A stretch of DNA of 64,000 nt from Paulownia fortunei (lineage: Eukaryota; Streptophyta; Magnoliopsida; Lamiales; Paulowniaceae), in contig CM033113.1 of NCBI GenBank assembly GCA_019321725.1, positions 10,478,001-10,542,000 of the forward strand. The letters are read 5' to 3'. Below, piece after piece: positions 55,212 to 64,000 of this stretch (position 1 is the first letter of the stretch; each line of letters begins with the position of its first letter). The position numbers were made by a program, and so were the translations under genes. The notes beneath the pieces were generated by a model. That model saw only the letters and a list, made by a program, of their open reading frames with translations, did not search any database and had not been told where the DNA came from.

Positions 55212-57660
55212 ATGACATTTGGTTGAATCTAAACTGCACAAGTATACATTCAAATTAAGGTAAGATATTTGTATACAAACCAATATACCATTAAATCCAA
55301 AAAACAATGATGATAGTTAAGAAAACTTCATAACTGGCTAGCTAATAATCACATTTCATTTTGTGCTTCAACATAACAACATCAAGCTTATTCCTCCAAA
55401 TCTATATATTTTGATGAAATAAAAATTAAAACATCAAATGAGATCAGAGAATCCAAAGTGGTTAGAATAAATTTGAAGAAATTTCACATAAGATCTAATA
55501 TGTTCATTCATTATTCTATTGCCGCCATTTATGGTTGATGTTTTTTATATTTTACATTTTGTACGATTTTTCAAACGTTAGCATTAATTTCTTTCATTTG
55601 ATAATAATCACGTTTGGTGGCAAAGAATTAAGTATTTCTTTTGTACCACTAAAATATATGAAAAAAAGAAACAAAATGCATGGCAAAATGCCTTCCACGC
55701 AAAAAAAAAAAAAAAAAACAATATTTTATTTGATTAATTTCTTTTCAATAACAAATCTCAAAATTCAACCCCATATTTGATATAACAAAATGAATTAAAT
55801 AAAAAATACATGAAAAGTGTTGCATCAAGTACTTAAATTTATGACTTTTGATTCCTATGAACAGTCATAACTGCTTGTATCAGAACGAGATGAGAGCATT
55901 CGACAAGATAGTCTACCCAACATACTTTTATTCATTAATTTATTTATGATCTAAAAATCTTGTAATTCAAAACCATTTATGGTTTTTGTCCACAAAATAG
56001 AACAAAATGAATTTAAAGAAAAATATCACAAGCTACATAGTAAATGACAACAAAATGTACAATAAGCAATAAAATAGATATATGCAGTAGTTAGAGTAGT
56101 AATATATGCACCAAGTAATATAATAATATAAAGCCATAATTACAATAAACATTAAAAACATACCTATACAATGACTCATAATTCATGTCTCTTACCACAA
56201 TAACTATTTCGATACTTCAGCTACGAGCAATCACACAATCTGCAAATAAATTTTTTTATTAAATGATAAATGTTAAAATGTGCAAACTTACGTGTTAAAA
56301 CCAAAGGCTTTAAAACTTCCATTATGTTGTCAATCACTAAGACAATACACTTCAATTTTTTTATAAAATATTTGTGGTGTCACAACAACTATGCCCTCAC
56401 ATACACTCAACAGCTAATTTAAAAAAAAATAAAAAGAAGATGTTATGTCAAGTAAAGCCTCTAATTCAAAAATAAAAATAAAATTTGAATCTGAACTGCA
56501 TAAGTATGCATTCAAATTGAGGGAAGATATTTGTATACAAACCAATATACCATCAAATCCAAAAACAAAGATGATACCTAAGAAAATATCATAACTGACT
56601 TGCCAATAATCACATTTCATTTTGTGTTTCAACATAACATCATCAAGTGTATTCCTCCAAATCTATATATTTGGCATGGACATACAGACACATGTATCAT
56701 CGTAGTGAAATAGAAAATGAAACAAAAAATTAGAACAAAAATTAAAGTGGTTAGATTAGATTTCGAGAAAATCCACTTGAGGTCTAATATGTTCTTATGT
56801 TATTCTATTACCAGCCATTTGTGGTTGATGATTTTTTTCTTTTTGTACTTTATATGATTTTTCACACGTCAGGATTAATGTCTTTGATGTGATAATAAAT
56901 CACGTTTGGTGGTGGCAAAATGATTATGTATTTCTTTTGTATCACTAAAATATATGGAACAAAAACAAGTAGAATGCATGGAAAAATGCCCTCTATGCAC
57001 AAAAAAAGAAAAAACAAAGTTATCTAATTAATTTTTTTCAATAATAAATCTCAAAATTCATTCCATAATTAATGTAATAAGTTGAATTAAGTAGAAAAAA
57101 TAGACGAGAAGTGTTATATCAAGTAATTATATTTATGAGTCTAGATTTCTATGAACTATCATAACTGCTTGTATCAGAACAAGATGAAAGCATTCGACAG
57201 CTAATAGATACAATCATATAATTCAAAACCATTTATGTTTTTTATCCCCAAAAATACAATAAAATGAATTAAAGAGAAAAAATCGAAGCTAAACAGTAAA
57301 TAACAACGAAATATACAATAAGCAATATAATAGATATATGCATTAATTAGAGTAGTAATATGTCATCGAGTTATATACAAAATAAAGAATAATAAAATAT
57401 AATAATATTTACAAACATAGTTATACAGTGACTCATAATTTTATATCTCTTATCACAACAACTATTTCAATTATTCAGGTACGAGCAATCTCACAATCTG
57501 CAAATAGATTCTTTATTAAATGATAGATATTAAAATGTGCAAAGTTACTTATTAAAACCAAAGGTTTTAAAACTTCCATTATGCTATCAATCACTAAGAC
57601 AATACACTTCAATTTTTTTATTAAAAGTTGTGGTGTCTCAGCAACTATTCGCACTCAACT
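55212..57660. repeat. Local tandem duplication of about 1.27 kb in arm 2
   Basis: The block beginning gaatctaaactgcacaagta (about 55218) recurs at about 56487 and both run in parallel, including ctatttcgatacttcagcta (56207) and its partner at about 57468. Arm 1 has one copy only, so the duplication happened in arm 2. Non-coding. Confidence 0.8.
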
Positions 57661-57867
57661 ACTTATTTAAAAAAAAATAGAAAGAAGACCTTACATCAAG
57701 CAACGAATCTAATTAAAAAAAATGTCGACATACAATCAAAAATCAAAACTCAGAAAAATTGTATACAAGGTAACTCTTTCCAAAAGAAAAATCAAAACTC
57801 AAAGCATTACATGGTGTAACTCCTTTTTAGAAAATAAAAAATTAAAAGCATACAATTAAAAAAATAA

Positions 57868-58430
57868 AAAAATCCAAACAAATAACAAATAAATAATAGG
57901 CTATGACACCTTTCAAAACCCTAAAACTACAAAATAATAGCATAAGGCTTTTATAACAAATATTAAGTTGATTAATTTTTTTCAATAACAAACCTACTTA
58001 TGTACTTGTCCACAAAAATATTTTAAAACAAAATTAAAAAAATAAATCTCTATAGTAAACAACTACAAAATATACAATAATAATAATTAATATATATATA
58101 TGCGGTAATTAAAGACTAATATGTACACCGAGTTATATTCATAATGAGAAATAAAATTCATGATAACTATGAAAAACATACCTATTCAGGGAGTATTTTG
58201 AATCTCAAGTTACAAGCACTTTCACTATCTGTAAATAGATATTATTTGTTAGATGATAAATCTTAAAATTTAAAAGGAAAGAAACATGATAAAAATTTAA
58301 CATAAAATCTTACATTGTGAATAAGAGGTTGATGATATGAAGAAAAAGTTGAGAATAAGAAGAGTAAAAAATTTTATTTTGAGGAGAGGAAAATAAATGA
58401 AATTGAAGTAAAAATTTATTTTATTTGAGT
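57868..58430. repeat. Segment inverted relative to arm 1
   Basis: Partner of 23107-23667 in opposite orientation. Which arm holds the ancestral order cannot be told from this window. Confidence 0.75.
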
Positions 58431-58926
58431 ATAGTAGTAAAGAAATGAAAATGAAAGTGTTTGCTAAATTTAACACGAGACAATGAATCTGGATGCAAGT
58501 AAAACTGATTGATAAATATGAAACTGGTGACAAACAAATCAAGGTGATGAAATTTAAAATGTACAAAATTGTATTTTAAAACCCAAGGTTTTAGGGTTTT
58601 TGAGTCATACTCAGTGTATTGTCAAATTATTTAACAATACACATTTACAATGTCATCCAATTTTTTTCTTAAAAATTTATCTTGTGCAAGCGTACTGATT
58701 ACATAATCTATCACTACTATAAGTTTTTCAAAGTTCTAATGTGGCAGCAATCTGCTGACACAGCACAACTTTAATGCTGACAAAGAAGGCATTACAGCAA
58801 CGCCTTTTTAAATTGAGAAAAAATGAAAGTGAAAAGCATTCAAAACAACAGAAAAACAACAAAACTAAAAATGCAAACTGCACAACTTAAAAGAAAAAAT
58901 ATATTTAATTTCAATTTAATTTTTTT

Positions 58927-59884
58927 ATAATATACAGGTATATATTAACTATAATGTTAAATACACTAGCCATAAATAAATACACAGGCACACTGTCTTA
59001 GTGTATTATCAAAATTACTAATGTTCTAAGACAGAGCTGGGTTTGCCACGGTACCCCCCCTTTTTCCGCCCCAAAAAAAATTAAGAATACCTCTTTATTT
59101 ATTATTTAAAAAAAAAAAACCTCACCCCCTAATATTCATTTTTTAGCTCCACCTCTGCTAATGTTAAAATACAAAGTGTCAATGATCTTAAACTTCACTA
59201 ACCATGATTTTAAAATATATTGATCAAGCATAAAAAATCAAACCATGCTTACAATACACTAGCAGCTTAAAAAAAAAACCATACCCAATAAAATCCAGCT
59301 AGAAATTGCCTCTCTTTCCGAAAAAACAGAGGTAGTAGCTATTGCATTTGTTTGTCTTTGTTTTTAGGTTTCTTGGGTTTTTTTAGCAGTAAATAAGTAT
59401 TAGTTTGTGCAACTATATAAAATAATTTTTCACTAGTAACACCTTTAGTTGTGCATATAACAATAAAAGATTAACAAATTTAAGATCAACTAAATAAAAC
59501 AATTAAAATATATCAACACAATAATCAATATAATTAAAAAAGTATGTCTTAGCAAAAAACTCTTCACCCGCCCTACTAGTCCACTATTTTCCTTTTCGAT
59601 AAGCTATTAAAATATAGAGATTGTATCAGAAATAAAGGTTCCATTGTCCCTCCTAAATATACTATAAAAAATAAATAAAAATAAAATAAAAAAGAAAGAG
59701 TTTACCATACTAATATCTTGGGGTCCTTGCCTGCCCACCGGGAAGCTAGTGTTGTAAAGTCGGCAAAAAGGCTTGAGGTTGGCACATAGGAGGTGGGAGG
59801 AGGTGGGTTGAAGTCTCAAATGAAAATGGTGGTGGAAGAGGAAAACGGTAAAAAAGGAAAAGTGAACCCTAGCCTTCTTTCAAC
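58927..59884. mobile_element. Dispersed repeat X, copy in duplication arm 2
   Basis: Same ends and internal order as the arm 1 copy, slightly shorter because of small deletions in the C-rich part near 59050. Both flanks match those of 23975-25018, so these two copies were duplicated together with their surroundings. Confidence 0.7.
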
Positions 59885-59924
59885 AAAATGTGCAGGCCCC
59901 ATATCCTTTTTTTTTTAAGTGGAA

Positions 59925-60165
59925 GGCGTTACTTTTATTATTATAAAAGAAAATTAAGAAACAAAGGGAAAGCATTACACACCGCATTTAACACTTTCCC
60001 AATTAAAAAGAAAAGACAAAATATTTCAGGTAACGCCTCCCATGAATTAAAAAAAAATATTACTGAGTGTAATGCTTTCCCATTCTGGTTAAAAGAAAAC
60101 ATTAAAAATAAGGAATTTAGTGCTTTCTTATTAGAAATTCGTGAGAAAGCGTTGCATAGTATAAC
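59925..60165. repeat. Foldback region, arm 2 copy
   Basis: Shorter version of 25052-25560 with the same inverted pairs (gggaaagcattacacac with gtgtaatgctttccc) and less AT spacer. A related GGCATTAC/AACGCC pair lies upstream at about 58785. Confidence 0.5.
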
Positions 60166-60879
60166 ATTTTCTAAGTAAAAAAATAATTATTTATTGAAAA
60201 ATATAAAATTAATTGAAAACAGTCTCCTATAATTTAGTCACTGATTTCATTTAATGGTAGTTTTTTAAAAAATAATTGTTTATGATATTTGTTATAAAAA
60301 AAAAATCTACTTTACCAGTGCTATTTTTTATTATGTTGGTTCACAATAAGTAAATCTTTAACGATTAAATTTTAGTTTCTCTCTCTTGGTCAAAATGCAA
60401 ATATTAAAAGTAATACATAGATTTCATCCCATTTCAGAACAAGTATTATAGAGATAGTCCTTGCAACCCATAAGCAAAATTGTTGTGATTTTTATATATA
60501 AATATATCTAACATAAATAATCAATTTTATAGAGTTATTTAATAAATCTCATAATCAATACAACATTATGTCTTAAGATTCTAAAACACTCAAATTACAT
60601 TATCTATATCAAATTTATTACTTTTATTTTTTATTTTTGATATATTTCAAAATATTATTTCTTAAACTGAAATAAATTACCCCAATAAATAATATAATAG
60701 AAATATAATATCATTAACTTTCATTATAAGAATTTGTTAAAATTTTATTTTTTAATTTTCATCAAAAACTTCAAATAGAAAAGGATTGAAAATAGAAGGA
60801 ATGTCAGGAAATATGACTAAATATCTCTTTGATTTAACAAATCAACGATGTCTGTCAAATGATGGTCCCTAATAATTTA

Positions 60880-60904
60880 AATATATATATATATATATAT
60901 ATAT
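60880..60904. repeat. AT microsatellite
   Basis: Alternating AT run matching the one at 29156-29197 in the paralogous stretch. Confidence 0.9.
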
Positions 60905-60919
60905 CAACGGAAGACAATA

Positions 60920-63918
60920 TTAAGCCATTTCCAATTTAATATCAAATTTGGCATCAAAATATGCTCTCCAACCCAACACCAAATTTTACAACAAATTTGG
61001 TATAATGCACATATTCCTATTTTGTCCCCAAATTTATTCTACCCCAAATTATATTCCATATCGTATATTTAATTTATTGATAATTTAATTTTATTTATTT
61101 AATTTTTATTTTTATTATTTTGTAATAACTTTTATAAAAATTAATTGTAGTAATTAACAAATAATTAACATTTGCAAGAAAGTATAATAATTAACAAATA
61201 ATATGCAAATACATTGAAATAACATTTATTGGACTTTATGTTTGTTTTGTGAAAAAATTTGTGTTATACATGATGTGTAATTGTAACACCCCCCCCTTTC
61301 CTACACAACCATATATATATTATATAATTTGACATGATAGAACCTGTGTACATGCATGGAATATTTTTTTTTTTAACATTTTAAGAAAAGCTAAATCACT
61401 TCTTACATACACAGCCTTGTTTAAAATAGAAGGATCAGTATTTATATAAAAAACACAACACCCACAACGACCACAATATTTACATACTTAATTACAGTAA
61501 AGTTTTAAAAGAGAAATATAGTACCAATCCAAAAACATAATACACAAGACTCAAAATATAACAAGCCAACAAAATAGCCCACGTATGTATGCTCAATGGA
61601 GAGCCCTCTACTATGCACATATGATTTATGATATTACATATAATTCACACATCTACTATGTCTATGCATTGTAGTTGCAAATGAATCTTTACTTACCTTT
61701 CACTTGGTTGGTGGCTTAGTCTAAATTTGTTTAGTATTCCTCTCCAACCTTAGATGTAAAATAGCCTGTAATATTACCCAACATCAAGCACCATTCCCAA
61801 TTTGGCAAGTTGAAAGCACAAAATCTCATACTAGACCTTAAACACCAAGCTATAAGCTAACAATCAAGGTTTCACAAACTAGAACCCAATATAGCCCCTC
61901 AAATACCTCAATTTCTCATCTTAAATACATGAAAACATCATGTAATTGAAGTATTATAACTCTAATAGCATGTACCTAATTGTTAACACTCAATAGCAAC
62001 ATGTCTAGGTTGAAACATGCTAAGTGATCAAATGTGGCAGATTCACATTTTCATATTTTCTTGCTGTCAAGTTTAGTTGCATGATAATTTTAACATCCGT
62101 AAACATATCCAATCACTCCAAAATTTTTACCACACTTATATAACATGTATGTAAATGTAACCATATCATAGAATTGCTAAAAATCACGGATATAGCTTCC
62201 CAAGTTCAGCTCTCTTCACGACATACTGAAACAGATTATTTCCTACCGTGACAGTTTTGCACACTTCATGACATTAATGGTTTTGGCACCCTTAAGTATA
62301 TTCAATCACTCCAAAATTTTCACCATACTTAGATAACATATATAATGAGACAACCAGGTCATATTATTACCAAAAATAATCGATTTAGCTCCCTTAATTC
62401 AGTTTCCTTCACAGCACACCAAAACAGATTTTGCTATTTTGGCAGTTTGAGTGTTTCTCCAATATCATTCTCTATTTCAATTTCCAACTGATAAAAATTC
62501 ATTCCAATACTCTTAACTCATATATGGTCATGTAAATGGTAATAATCATAGGTTTTATTCAACATACCATACACTTTTGAAGTCTAAAACACAAGAAAAC
62601 AGTAAGATGACAGTTTCTGCCACAAGTATTTCCTATTAAGTGTTTGTGATCAAAAACCCTTTCTTTGTGCACCAAAGTCTAACTAAAAACTTCCTAACAC
62701 TTTTATAAGAGATATTGAAAGCTTAATAAGCCATAAAACCATTCATAATAATCTGAAAACCAAAGGCAAAACCATAGATAAGTGTTACCTATGCAGATTT
62801 TGAGGCTAACTTGATGGTAATCACTTCTTCTTTGCTTTTCTTGCTTTTATTTCAACTTGGAATCAATTTGGATCACATGGAGACCTTAAGGTGTGTGTTT
62901 GGAAGATGAAAATGGCTGAAATGAGGGTCTGGTCGTTGCTTAAGGGTGAAGGGTTTGAGGTGTTAGCTTGAGATGTTAGCTTAAGCTTAATAAGAAAGCA
63001 CGAGGTGGCAAGTAAATGGCAAATCTGATTTTCTCCCTTATCTTTCAGCCCTAATCTTGTGTGTCTCATCTATTTTTATTTGGTTGCAACCTATCTTAAT
63101 CACCATTCATTCCCATAGGTAATTCCTATGTCCGTTCATTCGATCTCCAAACCGATTCGCATCCGATTCTTAAAGAATTATCTAGTTTGCATTTCTAAAA
63201 TCATATGCACATAAGAGCCTTGTAATATGACACTTAATTCATATTATATCATGTCCAATATCCCAAGTATGCTAATTTACAAATATATACTTTTGAAATA
63301 ACTTAATCAAATCAAATTAAACCGTATAAGGTTACTAGTAACACTTTTAGCACTTCCAAAATTATGACCTATATATCCCATCTATATCTAATATTGATCC
63401 ACCTCATTTTCTTCTTATTTCAATATAAAATCAACTACTTAGATTAAGAAATTCAATAACTAATATCGTGCAAGAGCTTCAGAATTAAGTTTAATATTCA
63501 AGAATGTCGTATAAAATGAAATAAATTATGCAATGTCAATAGAAATGCAAATAGCATATAAAATTAACATGTAATGCATGAATCATATTTAGCCATGTGA
63601 GTAGTAAGAGGCTCGGGTATCACAGTAATGTAGTATTTTTTTAATTGTGATATTAATTAAAATGCTTATTTTTGTAATATAAAAAATATAATATTGATTA
63701 TATGTATTTTTTTAAGTAAATTAGTGGTAATAAAATATAAGCAATTAAATAACTTTAAAAATAAATAAATTGGTGATAACTAAAAAATAAGAAAAGTAAG
63801 AATAAATATTCATCTGGTGTAAAATTTGGTGTACTAAATTGAAGATAATTTATACCCAAACACCAAATTTGTTGAAAAATTATACCAAATTTAGTGTTAT
63901 GGGTTTCAGATGGCCTAA
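60920..63918. mobile_element. MITE-like element, copy 2, split by a solo LTR
   Basis: The left part (60920-61281) matches 29213-29590 and the right part (63625-63918) matches 29600-29883, with the same inverted-repeat ends. The solo LTR lies between them. Flanking DNA also matches, so this is part of the large duplication rather than an independent insertion. Confidence 0.6.
61282..63624 (-). mobile_element. Solo LTR, 2.34 kb
   Basis: It starts TGTAACACC and ends GGTATCACA on the plus strand, with a perfect 5-bp target duplication GTAAT (61277-61281 and 63625-63629). Its paralogous site at 29595 is empty. On the minus strand it starts TGTGATACCCGAGCC, a start common to long LTRs of plant Ty3/gypsy elements. 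No gag or pol frame, primer site or second LTR is present, so it is most likely the product of recombination between two LTRs. Two imperfect internal repeats about 200 bp apart (62110-62250 and 62310-62440) are visible. Confidence 0.82.
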
Positions 63919-64000
63919 GTAGTGCAAAAAAATGAATCTATTAGATACTTGACTTGAGTTTGATTACTAAAATCTTATTTTAGTTCAGTTCGTTAAACAT

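Larger units (their letters stand above)
48660..60855. repeat. Segmental duplication, arm 2
   Basis: Partner of 19410-26287, expanded by a 4.4-kb LTR element (50618-55020) and a local 1.27-kb tandem duplication (55212-57660). After the LTR element the flank continues exactly where it stopped, with the host phrase around aatttgatatgcacatgg matching arm 1 at about 21400. It ends with tctgt at 60855, the point where arm 1 goes on into the F-box block. Confidence 0.75.

Noticed and set aside
59607..60178. Frames near the arm 2 foldback region
   Set aside because: Not conserved in the arm 1 copy (24780-25560); AT-rich chance frames.

Overview
This is AT-rich nuclear DNA from a flowering plant, most likely a eudicot. 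The evidence is degenerate Ty3/gypsy retrotransposons of plant lineages (Athila/Tat-like and CRM-like), a plant-type F-box gene with an FBA-like C-terminal half, and long intergenic stretches of repeats. I see no bacterial operons, CRISPR array, rRNA or convincing tRNA gene. Homologies between parts of the window were judged by eye.

Layout. 1-12741: an Athila/Tat-like element on the minus strand, cut off by the window start. A complete but dead CRM-like element (3291-10078) is nested in its gag zinc-knuckle region. 12742-20503: a non-coding tandem array of about 2.1-kb units, three and a half copies, into whose first unit the Athila-like element inserted. 20504-26287: rearranged sequence that is one arm of a segmental duplication. 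26288-29132: a block holding the one recognisable host gene, a frameshifted F-box gene at 26611-27902. 29213-29883: a MITE-like element. 30080-37042: a non-autonomous Tat/Athila-type element on the plus strand, with LTRs, PBS and a TTGAA target duplication. 37043-42756: mostly featureless AT-rich DNA with one small exon-like segment. 42757-44583: a second, broken copy of the F-box gene carrying a 973-bp TRIM element. 44584-47577: nothing recognisable. 47578-60855: the second arm of the segmental duplication, into which a gag-protease-only LTR element (50618-55020, target duplication CTTAC) inserted. 60856-64000: a second copy of the MITE-like region, split by a 2.34-kb solo LTR (61282-63624, target duplication GTAAT).

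How the parts relate. The F-box block (26288-29132) sits in arm 1 of the segmental duplication and is cleanly absent from arm 2, where its flanks are joined at about 60855. Arm 2 has in turn gained the gag-protease element, a local 1.27-kb tandem duplication and an inverted 0.56-kb segment. The two F-box copies share the same frameshift, so that lesion, or an unusual gene structure, predates their separation.

Nothing here looks like a new enzymatic or defence system. The most unusual points are the gag-protease element with an antisense gypsy-type-transposon reading frame, the CRM-like pol frame running into its own LTR, the shared F-box frameshift, the presence/absence of the F-box block between paralogous arms, and short exon-like islands carried inside repeats.
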